A DNA stretch of 64,000 bases from Bubalus kerabau (taxonomy: Eukaryota > Chordata > Mammalia > Artiodactyla > Bovidae), in NCBI RefSeq assembly GCF_029407905.1, contig NC_073634.1:29153501-29217500 (forward strand), in the 5' to 3' direction. A program made the position numbers and the translations under genes. Shown here piece after piece: positions 12,901-27,900 of the stretch (positions are counted from its first letter, which is position 1; every line of letters starts with the position of its first letter). The notes beneath the pieces were generated by a model. It was given only the letters and a program-made list of their open reading frames with translations. It made no database searches and was not told the DNA's origin.

Positions 12901-15900
12901 AAACTGCAGTATTTCATGATACATCACTAAGAAAACCTCTAAACTGTTCTGGTTACATATTGTTTTAAATAAATTGTTACTTGTGGAAAACAGCTTATAG
13001 GAAATATCAACCAATGTTATTTGTCATTGTATTGTTTTTGGTCTTGCTGAAATTCAACCAGTTCCCTCCTTTTAAATGAAGTTTTACAGCAGTAAGAAAC
13101 TAAAATATCCTGAAACACTAAATAATTTTTTTAAAGTTTTTCAACATTTTGCCAGTCATTTTAATGGCGTTAAAACAAAATGGGGGCTTTCCTGGTGGCT
13201 CAGATGATAAAGAATCCACCTGCTATGCAGGAGACCTAGGTTCAATCCCTGGGTCAGGAGGATTCCCTGGAAAAAGGGAATGGCAACTCACTCCAGGATT
13301 CTTTCCTAGGGAATTCCATGGACACAGGAGCCTGGCAGGCTGCAGTCCACAGGGTCGCAAAGAGTCAGACAGGGCTGAGCAACTAACACTTTCTTACTTA
13401 CTTAAAACAGAAGGGGGTCCAAAGTTGTAATATGTTTGTTCTCATTGATTCTTATCAACTGAGTACACAGAAACTAAAAGACTTACTCTTCAACATTAAC
13501 TCTACCCACAAAATTTCAATTAAAAAAATCCAAACATATTTGATGACAAAAACGATTACAAAACCTACGATACTGAATGCAACTTTTGAACACAGTATTT
13601 TGACTATGTATCAACAGGCTGAAGATAGTAAGAAAGGAAGCATAGGTTTCTGAAGTGAAATGAGCTACAAATTCTCAATTACTTCATGTGTATACTACAA
13701 CTGAACTTATTTGCTCTTTAGATAGTGTCTGCTCAATTGCCAAGTCGTGTCTGACTCTTTGTGACCCCATGGACTGTAGCCACCAAGCTCCTCTGTCCAG
13801 GGGATTCTCTAGGCAAGAATACTGGAGTGGGTTGCCATTTCCTTCTTCAAGATAGTGTCTGGCCATAGCATAAGTATTAACAACTCAAACTACAGTTACT
13901 TCTTTAACTGTATTTTCTAATATGGAAAATTAGGTAAACCTGATCATATCCCACTTCACTTAACAATGAAAGCATGATGTGGTAATAGCAATCCAAAGGA
14001 TAGTAAGGTAGAAACTATTTAAAAGCAAAGCAAAACAATCCTATCTACATTTTTAACCAACCCAGACATGTAGAAGATAGACAATAAATTCTACCAGAAG
14101 TTGTAGCCATACATTAGACATATGACAGCCACATTAAAACCTAATTTTGAACAAAGACACATTTAATAAGCCAATGAAAAAGTCTTTATAGCCAAAAAAA
14201 ATTACTTATAAACATCTTAACCACCTATTATAACTTACATAGTATGAATGGCAGTTTAATACTAAAAACAGAACTGAATAAAAATAAGATTTTAAGAAAT
14301 ATTTAAAATGGGAATTCCCATCAATAATGTGCATTCTGATTGTGTTGTTGTTTATTCACCAAGTCATGTCTGACTCTTTTGCGACCCCATGGACCTTAGC
14401 CCAACCAGAATCCTCTGTCCATGGGATTTTCCAGGGAAGAAAACTGGAGTGAGTTGCCATTTCCTTCTCCAGGGGATCTTCCCAACCCAGGGATCAAACT
14501 TACACCTCCTGCATTACAGGCGGATATCTTGTAATTCAACATAAGGATTGTTGTACTTCCTGCATAAAAGCAGTTAACTTCTTAAAAAGACAGCACTTTA
14601 AAAACTGATCTATCATTCATATATAGATATACATATAGATACACTTGATGCTCCTATGTGGCGCTAGTGGTAAAGAACACACCTGCCAATGTAGGAGACG
14701 TAAGAGAAATGGGTTTGATCCCTGGGCCAGGAAGATCCCTTGGAGGAGGGCATGGCAACCCACTCCAGTATTCTTGCCTGGAGAATCCCTTGGACAGAGG
14801 AGCCTAGCAGGCTACAGTCCATAGGGTTGCAAAGAGTCGGATACAACTGAAGCAACTTAGCACATATATAGATAGATACACTTACACAAATATGTATAAC
14901 ATATATAACATGCACATATTTTTAAAAATAATTATTAAATATGTATGATCACTGCCATAATGTTAACAGTTGTTTTTTAGAAAAGTTGAAAACTTAAGAA
15001 TTTAGGACTAACTCAAGGTCACTTCAACAATAAATTTCATGATCCAGGAAGGTAGTTTTAAAACTAAAACTACCAATTCAAGATTCTAAATTCATTAGCT
15101 TAGAGTGATGTATGATAAATGTATGAAGCTATTATAACTTGCTTTTTATTTATCACACTATGGTTTGCAATATTAGGAATACTTACCTTGCTCCAAAGAT
15201 TTATATTCATAGACCTGCAGGGGGCAGCAAAGGATTAAAAATAAACCCAGAGGTTTAAAAAACATTAAAATATACTAGCAATCATTATATGCAATACATA
15301 CAAATCAAAGCCTTTAAAAAAAAAATAGTTTCCAAAATCAAAGTTAATTTTCAGGGCAAGATAATTTAGAAAGACTGATTCACTTATTTTGAACCCTCAA
15401 AATAAAGAGTGGTTTGGACACGAACCACCAAGAACCATCTCTAAAACTTGGGGTCCCAGTTTCATGGAGCAGGTATCTGCATGGTCTCAAAGGATCTGCC
15501 TGAGACTGCTTATTACTTGTAATGGTAAAGACAGTAACTACACAGTGGAGAAAGTGAACCAGTATCTTCACTGAGTGATCAAACTTAACATCACTAATGA
15601 GGTGCGGACGGACACATTTTCGATTTAATTTCCCTGAGAAAAACAGAACAACATTCCTGTGGTATTCCAGTCAGAAACGTAACAGGAAGTTAAACATGAG
15701 GAAGCATCATGAGGAACATTCTAGAAAATAACTGGCCTGTTTTCTCCAAATCTATTAGTGTCATAAAAAACAAAGGCTGAAGAACCGTTCCAGATTAGAG
15801 AAAAGTAAAGAGAAAAGATGACTAACATCTATTCCTTGACTGGATTCTGCATAGTGAGTGAAGTCGCTCAGTCGTATCCAACTCTTTGCAACCCCATGGA

Positions 15901-18900
15901 CTGTAGCTTACCACGCGCCTCCGTCCATGGACTTTTCCAGGCAAGAGTACTGGAGTGGGTTGCCATTTCCTCCTCCAGGGGAATCATCCCAACCCAGGAA
16001 TCGAACCCAGGTCTCCCGCATTGCAGGCAGATGCTTTACCATCTGAGCCATCAGGGGTTCTATATAGGAGGGAGGAAAATAAGGGCCCCTCCAAAAAAAG
16101 AGTGAAAATACTTGACAGAACTGGTACATGAGCTCTATTAGATAAAAATATTCCATCAACGGTAAATATCCTGAGTTTGTCAACTGTGATGTGGTTGTAT
16201 AAGGGAATATCCTCGTTCTGTGGCATTGTGTGTATCTGTCATGTGCCTGCCTCTTTGTGACCCCATGAACTGTAGCCTGCCAGGCTCCTCTGTCCATGGG
16301 GTTCTCCAGGCAAGAATACTGGAGTGGGTTGCCATTTCCTTCTCCAGGGGATCGTCCCAACCTGGAGATCGAACCCATGTCTCTTCCATCTCCTGAACTG
16401 GCAGGTGGATTCTTTACCACTGAACCACCTGGTTGTGTAAGGGAATATCCTTGTTCTGTGGAATTATATACTGACATATTTAAAGATAAAGCATCATGAC
16501 ATATGCAACCTAAGCACAAACAGCTCCAAAAAATTAACATTTATGTGCGTGTGTGCGTGCGTGCGTGTGTGTAAATAAACAGAAAGTATAATGATAATTT
16601 CACAAAATGCTAAAAGTTAATAAATGGGGTATGTAAGAGATCTCTCTACTACGCTTATAATTTTCTATAAATCTGAAATTATCTCAGGAAAGCAAAAAAA
16701 ACAGCTCACTCAAATTGTGACTGTTTAAAGGACAAACTATTTATAAAATTGGGTAACCAATGAATACTAGGTCTTAGACTATTTGTAAGCTTTGTAAACT
16801 TAATGTCTATAAGCTTTGTATATTTAATTCAAACACGGAATCTACTTTCAGAAGATTAGTTATGTGTTTTAATGATAATATTACAATGCAAATATAATCT
16901 ATATAATTACTATAATTATGTATATACTTACATTGTAAAAATACCCACAAAACTTACAGACCTCTTAAAATCGGCACCCACAAAAATTCACAGGCCTCTT
17001 TAAACTTGAGATTCAGCAGTTTAGAGTGAACTGTTTTGGTACAGTGAGTTAATAAAGCACTTGTTTTTACTTTAAAAACATTCCAAAGGAACTACTGACA
17101 CACGACAACTAGGATGGACCTGGGGGCATTACGCCACCTGGAAAAAGGCCAATCTCAATATATGATTTATGTAATTTTTTTTCCATTTATGTAACTTTTG
17201 CAAACTAAAATTATAAAAACTGAGAACAAATCAGTGGTTGTCACAGATTAAGGATGGTGAACAGAAGCTAAAGAGGCAGTGGCAGGGAGGTGGGGAATTT
17301 GTAGTGATGGCATAGTTCTGTATCTTCACTGCAGTAATGGCTATTCAAGTCTATGTATGCGATAAACTGTCAGAACTACACACATACATTGTACGAACGT
17401 AAAATTCCCAGTTTTGGTAATGCACTGTAGTTATGTAAGATGCAACCACTGGGGGAAAATGGGAGAGTGTATATAGGCCGTTTGTGTCTTATCCTTGCAA
17501 TGTTCTGTGACTCTAAAATTATTTCAAAACAAAAAATAAAACTTGTTCCATGCCCTGCCAGAATCCTCTGCCTTATGATAAAATCATTCCTCCTACAAAA
17601 ACACATTGAGAAAAAGTTTTTAAAAAGATGAACCTGTATTTGTAAGTGCAGAAAAATGTTTACAAAGCCCTGCTACATTGTACACATAATCTTTTTCATT
17701 ATAGTTTATCACAGGACACTGAATATAGTTCCGTGTGCTTACAGTAGGACCTTACTGTTTATACAGTAGTTACAATCTGCTACTCCCAAACTCCTGATTT
17801 ATTCCTCTCCCCCTTTTCCCCGTTGGTAAATCATAACACTCTTATGATAGATAGCGAAGAACTAAAGAGCCTCTTGATGAAAGTCAAAGAAGAGAGTGAA
17901 AAAATTTGCTTAAAGCTCAACATTCAGAAAACTAAGATCATGACATTTGGTCCCATCACTTCATGGCAAATAGATGGGGAAACAGTGCAAACAGTGGCAG
18001 ACTTTATTTTGGGGGGCTCCAAAATCACTGCAGATGGTGGCTGCAGCCATGAAATTAAGACACTTGCTCCTTGGAAGGAAAGTTATGACCAACCTAGACA
18101 GCATATTAAAAAGCAGAGACATTACTTTGCCAACAAAGGTCCGTCTAGACAAGGCTATGGTTTTTCCAGTAATCATATACAGATGTGAGAGTTGGACTAT
18201 AAGGAAAGCTGAGTGCTGAAGAATTGATACTTTTGAACAGTGGTGTTGGAAAAGACTCTTGAGAGTCCCTTGGATGGCAAGGAGATCAAACCAGTCCACC
18301 CTAAAGGAGATCAGTAGGAGATCAAACCAGTCCACCCTAAAGGAGATCAGTCCTGGGTATTCATTGGAAGGACTGATGATGAAGCTGAAACTCCAACACT
18401 TTTGCCACCTGATGTGAAGAGTTGACTCATTTGAAAAGACCTTGATGCTGGGAAAGATTGAGGGCAAGAGGAGAAGGGGACGACAGAGGTTGAGATGGCT
18501 GGATGGTATCACTGACTCAATGGACACGGGTTTGGGTGGACTCTGGGAGCTGGTGATGGACAGGGAGGCCTGGCGTGCTGCAGTTCATGGGGTCGCAAAG
18601 AGTCGGACACGACTCAGCGACTGAACTGAACTGAAGGGAAACATGGATGTGCATTTCCATATTGGAATGCAGTTTTTGCCAAATTCAGACTTAAATTGAA
18701 GAAAGTGGGGAAAACCACTAGACCATTCAGGTATGACCTAAATCAAATCCCTTATAGATTATACAGTGGAAGTGAGAAATAGATTTAAGGGACTAGATCT
18801 GATAGACAAGAGTGTCTAATGAACTATAGATGGAGGTTCATGACATTATACAGCAGACAGGGATCAAGACCATCCCAATGGAAAAGAAATGCAAAAAAGC

Positions 18901-21900
18901 AAAATGGCTGTCCAGGGAGGCCTTACAAATAGCTGTGAAAAGAAGAGAAGCAAAAGGCAAAGGAGAAAAGGAAAGATACAAGCATCTGACTGCCGAGTTC
19001 CAAAGCATAGCAAGAAGAGATAAGAAAGCCTTCCTCAGCAATCAATGCAAAGAAATAGAGGAAAACAACAGAATGGGAAAGACTAGGAATCTCTTCAAGA
19101 AAATCAGAGATACCAAGGGAACATTTCATGCAAAAATGGGCTTGATAAAGGACAGAAATGGTATGAACCTAACAGAAGCAGAAGAGGTGGCAAGAATACA
19201 CAGAAGAACTGTACAAAAAAGAGCCTCATGACCCAGATAATCATGATGGTGCGATCACTGACCTAGAGCCAGACATCCTGGAATGTGAAATCAAGAGGGC
19301 CTTAGAAAGCATCACTACGAACAAAGCTAGTGGAGGTGATGGAATTCCAGTGGAGCTATTTCAAATCCTGAAAGATGATGTTTCCCACAGGACTAGGTAA
19401 AATGACTAGGATATCTCACTTAATGTTCTGTAATTTACTACATTTCTGTTAAATATGAATAATTATTTCTGGTAAAGTGTAACTCTTAAGTAACTTTAAG
19501 TGAGTCTCTTATGTGCTAATCCTTAAGGAGCTGCAGGGCTCTACTGGTGATATCTATCAGTTCTGTTTTCAGAACAGCCTTCAGTCAGTCAATTCTAAAG
19601 TTGCTGGATTCTTAGAACTCACACATGGACTGGAATAGTTCACATTTCCAATAATCTCAAAACACATGGGCTAGCAGATAAAGTATCAGGACCAGGGAGA
19701 GCTACCTTAATAGCAGGGCTCAACTAATTTAGTGGGAATAATACTAGACTAAAAGCTGCTCAAGTCCTACCTATGAAGCATAGAATCCAAGAGATGTGGG
19801 TTGGATCTCTGGGTTAGAAGATCCTCAGGAGGAAGAAACAGCAACCCACACCAGTATTTTTGCCTGGAAAATGTCATGAATAGAGCAGCCGAATGGGCTA
19901 CAGTCCGTGGGGTCAAAAAGAGTATGACACTACAGAGCACACACACACAAACACACACAAAGCATAGAAGCATGCACTAAGAAAACTTGTTTCAAGTAAT
20001 TTAATTCAAGAATATCTCAGAACAAAGCTCAGAAATATTTAGAGGAATAAAAAAAAAAAAAATTCCACATTCCCCACCATAAAATTCACAACTAGCATCC
20101 AGTCAGAAATTGTAAGCAAGCACAAATGTATGATGCATAGTAAGAACAAAACTTATTTAACAAAATTAGGAGGCAAGGACAGCAAAACATCTGTCATTAA
20201 TATCTCCATACACAGAAGGAAGAAAGAAGCATGAGCATATTAAGGACACACAGCATATATTTTAAAAATAAAAAACCCCAAATGAAAAATATAATGTCTG
20301 AGATTCAAATACATTCTAGATGTATCTTTGCCTTAGCCAAAGCTCTGCACAGTACAAGTTATTCTACTTTCTTCAGAATAAAAGACAAGCTCCTTCATGT
20401 TTTTTAAAATATTTTAATCTGATCCTAATCAATGTCTCCAATCTCAACAATAAATACTTGCTGAATAAAAGGGAATGCTCAAAAACAGAGGCAGAAACAC
20501 AGAATAAATAAGGCCTCAGTAATTGATTCAACAGTGTTGATTATGTGCCAGGTTAATATCTATGTGCTGAACATAGGGCAATAAACCAAACATGGAGCTT
20601 ATGTCCTAATAATCAAAACAGCTGTCACAAAATCTTTTGTCACAAAATAAGAGCAAAAAATAAAAAATAAAAAAATATAGCATGTCCTTATTTAGAGGCT
20701 TTCATTTTTCCAAACTACAATGACTTTGGTTATCTAACTTCCCAGCCCACCACAAACCAGAAGCAACCTACATGTCCATCGACAGATGAATGGATAAAGA
20801 TGTGGTACGCGTCTATACACACACATGCATACAATGAAATATTACTTAGCCACTAAACAGAATGAAACATTGCCATTTGCGGCAACATGGATGGACCTGG
20901 AGATTATACTAAGTGAAGTTAAGTCAGAGAGAGAAAAACAAGTATCATATGATCTTGTGAAATGTAAAAAAAAAAAAAAAAAAAAAAAAGATACAAATGA
21001 ACTTATTTACAAAACAGAAACAGACTCACAGAGAATGAATGTATGGTTGGTTACCAGCAGGGGAGAGGGGAGGGAGAAATAGATTGGGAGTTTGAGAATG
21101 ATATGTACAAACCGCTATATTTAAAATAAATAACCAACAAAGACCTAAAAGTCACCTTGTAATTAAATGTTCAAAGCATAAATCAAATATACATGCAAAT
21201 TTGTCTATACCTCCTACTTGCCATTTTCAGAGTGCTTTCTTTTTTGAAACAAAACCTTTACCTGATCAGTATGCATTTCTAGGAAATGTCTGATATAAAA
21301 GGCAGTTTAAACTCAATTCAACTACTTAGTAAGAATAAAACAGATCCAAACAAGCAAACAAACAAAAAACAGATAAGGTTATTTCAAGTAACTAATATAT
21401 TGCAAGATAAGAGTTATCTGTTTCTTTCCTCGAATAGCAGGTAAAAAAGACAGAGGAAATCAAGTCCATATTTAGACAAAGATCATATAAGATAATCATC
21501 TTACCTCCTAAAGCCTAGAATGAGGCTGCCTCTCAATGAAGCAAATGAGAAAGGTAATGTATTTGATTCCACTGCAAAAGAAAATTATCATAAAATTCCA
21601 AAACTTGCATTATCAACATATTTGGAAATACATTTATACCAATATCTTTCAGTTTTCATTTGGGAAGTATTATTTTAAAAATGGAAAAATTTTGATACAA
21701 AGTTAATTAGAAAATTACAATAATACATATTGGCAATATAAGCTATCTTTTTAAAATATTTTACTTCATTTACATAAATCAATACAACTAATGAATTTAT
21801 AAATATTCTTCTGTATAACTACATTAACTAATCTAACAGCGTACTCAAAGTCAGCCTGGTACATACACCAAGGCTGTATGTTATCGGACAACATGGCACT

Positions 21901-24900
21901 ATGAAGGGAGAGAGTGTAACTACCTTTTAAAAACAGAAGATGCAGCGGGGAGGGGAAGCTCTTTCCTGAGAGTTGTGTAGGATTATGTTGAACCATTCAC
22001 ATTTCTTCATTCTACTTTTCACTATGATCTATAATCTGCATTCATGCAAGAGTGACAACCTAAAGTCATAATAATCTCTTGATCTCTGTTAAATAACCGA
22101 TTTATATTGATCTTTCACTTTTCTGATGATTTTATTTCCTCTACTATTCATTTTGGCATTTAACAGGCATGTTTCAGTGAAACCTTGCATGTTTCAATGC
22201 TGACAGTCTAAGCCTAATTTGCCTTAGTTTAAGAATCAGGGTTTAATGCGTAAGACCTGACGCCCCACATAACCCTTGTCATAACAAGCATGGGACAGAA
22301 TCATGGCGAGCATCTCCTGAAGTTATTTTATATAAAATAAATATATAAAATGGTGCCATGTTATAAGTACTTGTTTTCATCCTTTCAGTACATATGTAAA
22401 GTGGCTACAAAAGATTCAAGAGGGACAGAATTATAACAGGTAGAAACCCACTGTGGAGGCAAATTCTGAAGACAGAATTAATAGTTTAGATACCTGGTTA
22501 AGATTTTTTAAAAATTCATGGGGAAAGTCACCATAAGTTTTAATATTATTTGTTCATCTCTCTAAATATGAAAAAAAAGTTAACCTATACACATAAGGAG
22601 AATTACTTGAGACCAACTGTCAGATCCCTTGAACACGAAGCCCAAGTTTCTCAGTGGTTTCGTGTGACATTAACTCTAAAACCTGTCTCTGAAATGACCT
22701 GAATTTAGTTGCTCCAGAAATTTGAAAGTGGATGCACCACATGCTTTTGGGTAACCTTGAATTTCGCTTGATCACGTTAATTTCCATGCCTACAAATTCA
22801 AATGGAGAAATGGTTCTCACTATTCCACAAACTTGATCAAGATTAGCTATTTCATAAATCAGGGGGTTGGAATATACAGCATGGTGACTACAGTTGGTAA
22901 TACCGTATTTCGTATGTGAAAGGTGCTAAGAGAAGCTCTTCAGTCTTCATCATAAGAAAAAAAAATTTCATAACCATGTATGGGGATGGATGTTAACTAG
23001 ACTCATTCTGGTGATCACTTTCCAATACATACAAATATTGAATTACTATATTATATGCCTGAAACTAATATTTTATGTCAATTACACCTCAATTAATAAA
23101 AAAAAGACAATCCATTTACTTTTCGCTACTACTTGCCATTCCTTATAGTAACCAAAAGTGCCTCTCTACAAGCAGCCTACAGCAAATACCAGCAATTACA
23201 GAACTAACTGCTCTTCAAAGACCTGTAATTCAAGGGAAAGGGAGGACACTGATGGGAGTGAGCTGAAATCCTCTGTAGTCTTTAAGTTCATGGCAATTTT
23301 CTTTTTCACATTTAATAAACAACCTCTTGAAAACTTATTTCTAAACTATTCAAATTAGTATTTTACAGAATATTATCAAGCTTTTATTAATTAAAAAGGT
23401 CACCAGAAACATTTCAGCCAGCTGGAAGACTGCTGACAGAAAGCATCTAGTTTCCGTAGCAACAAACAAGTCTGAAAAAAATCAAGAGGTTGACAATGAA
23501 GTGGAATGGATGGTATGATAAAGGGAAAGGCGTCTCTTGTATTCACCTTATGTGCCCAGATTCCTGTTAATGATTCCCTGTTTTCAACTTGTCAGTATGA
23601 AAAATCTATATATTATACAGAGTGGAAGGCAAAATCAATACACTCGGATAACAGCCTGCATTAATACCCAACCTTACACTCAAATAACTACACCTCTAAC
23701 AATCACCATTTTTCATACTGACATTTCACCTTTCCCTTTACAATAATACAATAAAATAAAATAAATCCAATTTGGGCATATTTTGAATTAGAGGCTCTTT
23801 TTTAAATAATGTAGACACAGGTAATATGTACCAACAATCTGGTTTTCACAAAGCTTCCATTTATACAGTTTGAATACATGTTAATCAAAGCTTAGCTTTT
23901 AACATTTTAGAGGGCTGGATATTGATGTTTGCATGTTTGTTTTTAAATGGTGTCTCTTCACAAGACCTGAAACTCTGTCAAGTTAATGCCATAGATAATG
24001 TTAAAATTTTTTAATTAAAAAATGTCTAATTTATTAAAATTAAAATGTCTGATAGTAAAAAAAAATAATAATAATAAGGTTAAAGTTAGATGATCTTGGT
24101 CTGACTCAGTCACCAACTTTGGCCAAACCATTTAACCTCTCTAAGCCTCTCTTCATCTGCCACTGGATGAATTTTATTAATATGAGATAAACACTGTAAA
24201 GCACCCTACCATTTATAAGTGTTTAGTAAACATTTGCTGTGTTTCATTAATGAGGCCTGGGGAGCTGGCTTCACGTAACTGAGGGCCATAATAAGCATTA
24301 GTTTAGAAAACACTTTCAAAAACCACATCTCAGAGGATTTTCACAACTCCCACAAGGTAGAGAGACAGGCAATACAATCCCATTTCATGAAATTGAAACA
24401 AAAGAATGGTAGAGAGATTTGTTTCTGATCCCATAATCAGCAGTTCATTATAAATAAGATCCAAGCCTTTCAGGTCCCCATTCCAACCTAACACCATGTT
24501 ACTTCCAAGGTTCTTTAAATTTTAAAACTACTTCCCAATTATTTATAAATTTCAATTCATAAACCGTCTTATCAGGATAATTTTTAAAAAAACTTATAAG
24601 AACTTCCTCCCTTTCATGGAAATTACTTTGAACTACCCAAGGCAGGGAGTGAGGGCATGGACTACCCTGTATGTTCTCAAAAGTCACGGAAATTAACACC
24701 CGCCAAGTTTACTACTTATGTTGCATACTTACGAAATGATAAAATATAATCTAAGTTTCCATTTACTGCTTTACTTCTCAATTCAGCTTGAGAAAACACA
24801 TTATCATCATGTGGACATCCATTTTCCTAGGGATAAAGCATATTTCAATGATAATATACCTCAGCTAAAAATATTGAAATTTCCTGTTTTCCCATTTCTT

Positions 24901-27900
24901 TATATCAGAAACTCTAATGATCTTTTATTTTAAAAGATCATTTTCTAAAATACAAATAAACTGAAAAACCAAACTTTAGCAAAAGCTATGAGATGGAGTT
25001 TCAACATCCTAAATTAAATGTTTATCTTTAAATTTATATAATCTGTTACTATTAGAGTGCCTTCCTTCTAGGGAGTTTACTACTGAAGACATTAGAACTA
25101 CTCTCTCATTTACAACAATGTACTAATCCAAAACAAAGAATGTATTGATCCAAGATGATATTTTAAGGCATATAATGAGGTACAGGTCAAATTTATTTTT
25201 ATTTAACTCCAAATGGGTAATTACTTGTCTCAATATCATATTTAATAATTTAAGTAAATGAGCTGAAATTCAGCTGAACATATTTACTGAACCACTTTAT
25301 AATAACAGCACCATATTAAAAATCAACTAACCAATAATAAGAAATAAAGATAAATTATGGTACATCTATACAATAAGACATTCAATCATAAAAACTAATT
25401 TGTGGAATTAGATACTATAATGTAAAGGTGCCAAGTGAGAAGAGTAGGTTTTGGGGAAATATGTGGGGAAACTACCTTTTTAAGTGCATTTTTTAACAGT
25501 TAAATATGGATAGCACAGTCTCAAAATACACTGTTAAGGATTCAGGGAAGAAAGCTAAAAACACTCAAGACATAAACTATCTTTAAGAGGACTGTAATTA
25601 TGAAATGATTTAAAAGAAAAGACACGCTAACAATATAGAAAAATAAAGGCATTATGTGAATAACCACCTAAGCAACAGGTCTTCTGAGCAAAATATTACT
25701 TCTTGAAGTATGTGTACTCTACAGGGTTGTTCCTAATTGCCTTGTTCCTAAGTGCTTTATTCTGAAAATCAAAGTGCAACCATTTGCCGAGCCAGTGCAC
25801 TATCCAAGTCGATTCTTCACAGGCCCTTTTATAAATGTCTTGCTTATTCTGGTGGGGACAGGAAGTATCTGGTAGGAAAATAAAGCTTTGGGGTCAAACA
25901 AAAAATCATTCAAAAAAAAAACTGGAATAGTAAATTTATTAAGAGTTTATTATGAAAATTCATAGAGAAGTAAAAGTACTACTCAAAACATAGGTACAGT
26001 TACATTGTAGAGTGGGGTTAGAGTGAAATTGTTTTATTTAAATTTTGTATGATATTGGCACGTTCTCTCTTCAACACAAGACAAATGTTACTTTCCCTTT
26101 TAAAGTTTTTTTAAAGTTTAACAACTTTACAGGTGTTACACTCACCAATATTTTTTACAAAGCTTTAGAAAGTTATATACCAACATAACCATTTTAGTAC
26201 TCAGCTCAGTGACTTTTTCCTTGGTTACCACAAAACACTAGGGAGGGAAGATGCTCTCTTCAATTATGAAATTAAAGCCACACTGTGCTCACCTGCAAAA
26301 CAGCACGAACTGACTTGATACTATCAAAGCACGGAAACACATAATTAACGTATGTCTCCTGATCAGGAGTTACTCCTATTTCATGCATTCCTTTGAGGAC
26401 TTCCACTATACCTGTAAGATCAAATTAAAGAACACAGAGATGAAGAACTTAGAATACATTAACAAAAGATCAAAAGTTCAGTTCATCTATTTGAATTGTA
26501 ACGTAGGAAAAGTACTCAGCATTTTGTTTGTCTGAAAGAGAAAGAACAAAACTGGGTGATAAGATGCTAAATGAAAAAAATTAAACTGCTCCTTCCTTCA
26601 TCTCTCCCTATTAATTCAGAAGTAAACAGTAAGGAAATACTCCAGAATTTATAAGAAAAATGAAAACAATTAAGCCAGATGCTTAATAATTTCCAGTATC
26701 CCAACTGAACAGAGATCATAAAACATCACTGCTATCACACAGCATTGATGGATCTACAAAATAAAACTTGACATGAATAAATATCAGAGACAAGGGATTA
26801 GAGGAGTGGGGTGAGAAGAGATCTGTTCAAGACAAAAGTTTTTAAGTTAAGCACTTATGTAAAGAATTCCTTGTGAATTCTTATTAATAACTACCCTGGG
26901 AATTCTTATTTAATAACACAAGAAAGAATAATTGACTCTAATGAGCTAGTCTCATTGTATTTTACACTGTAAAAGTCTAGTAAATTGTCCATTCTTTCAT
27001 TTCCCTCATTCATAAAAACATCTTTTATTAACTTCTCAAAAGGACAGTTCATGTTTTCCAAAGCTATGGTTAGCTTCAAAAAGTACAAACAGATTTCTTT
27101 AAATTAGACAATTCTAGAATATTGTCAAACTGCTCAGGTGCTACCTACTTTGACAGAAGCAATAGTTTAAGAAAGACCTCATTTGTTTTTCTCTTTAGAA
27201 TTTACTTCTTTAGCTTCATTACTTTCACATTGTTAAAACTTCTCCTAAAAAAAATCCCTGTTTTTGATTTATGGTATTATCTACATAAAAACTGTATCTC
27301 TTTAAGTTTCTTATGTAATAAATTCTAGTACCAAAACTTGACTATAAATTCTCACTGAATACAGAATTGCATATAGAGACAAGTCTGACTACATTATGAA
27401 TATTGCACATTTTTTAGATAAAATTCAGATTATGGTTCAAAACCTTTTAAACAGTTCATTATATTTAAAATTACCCAGTATTTTCAAAACCTTAATTAGA
27501 TGTATTTTTCAAGATGTAAAAACAACACAGAAAAAAAACCCCAAAAGACAAAGCATGTGCTTACGTATAGATTAAAGAGAACATGCATGTCAAGTTGGTC
27601 CATACAGCACACACAAGCCTAAACAATAATTGCAAGAAAAATCTGAAGCTATTCCTCCAACAACTCCTGGGAATTAGTACTAACAGCCTTTATATCTATC
27701 ATAAAAATGGCAAGTCACACTGGGCTCTTCTTCATACGCAAAAATTACTAAGCACCTGGCACAGTACATAGCTGCTTTACAATTACCAGTAATAGACCTG
27801 TGCTAATCTAATGTCCTCGAAGTATCTTCTGGCCAGTAATGACTGCTTTCATGACCACGGTTTAAAGTAAATTTCTAAATTTCAGGTACGACATTACAGT

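Noticed and set aside
15908..16540. 210-codon open frame on the minus strand
   Set aside because: It runs through two adjacent antisense SINEs and their spacer; the predicted peptide is typical SINE translation and has no gene-like content.
18830..19231. 133-codon basic open frame that might be taken for a novel small protein
   Set aside because: It is the linker region of BovB ORF2, recognisable by flanking BovB sequence, and has no promoter or splice context.
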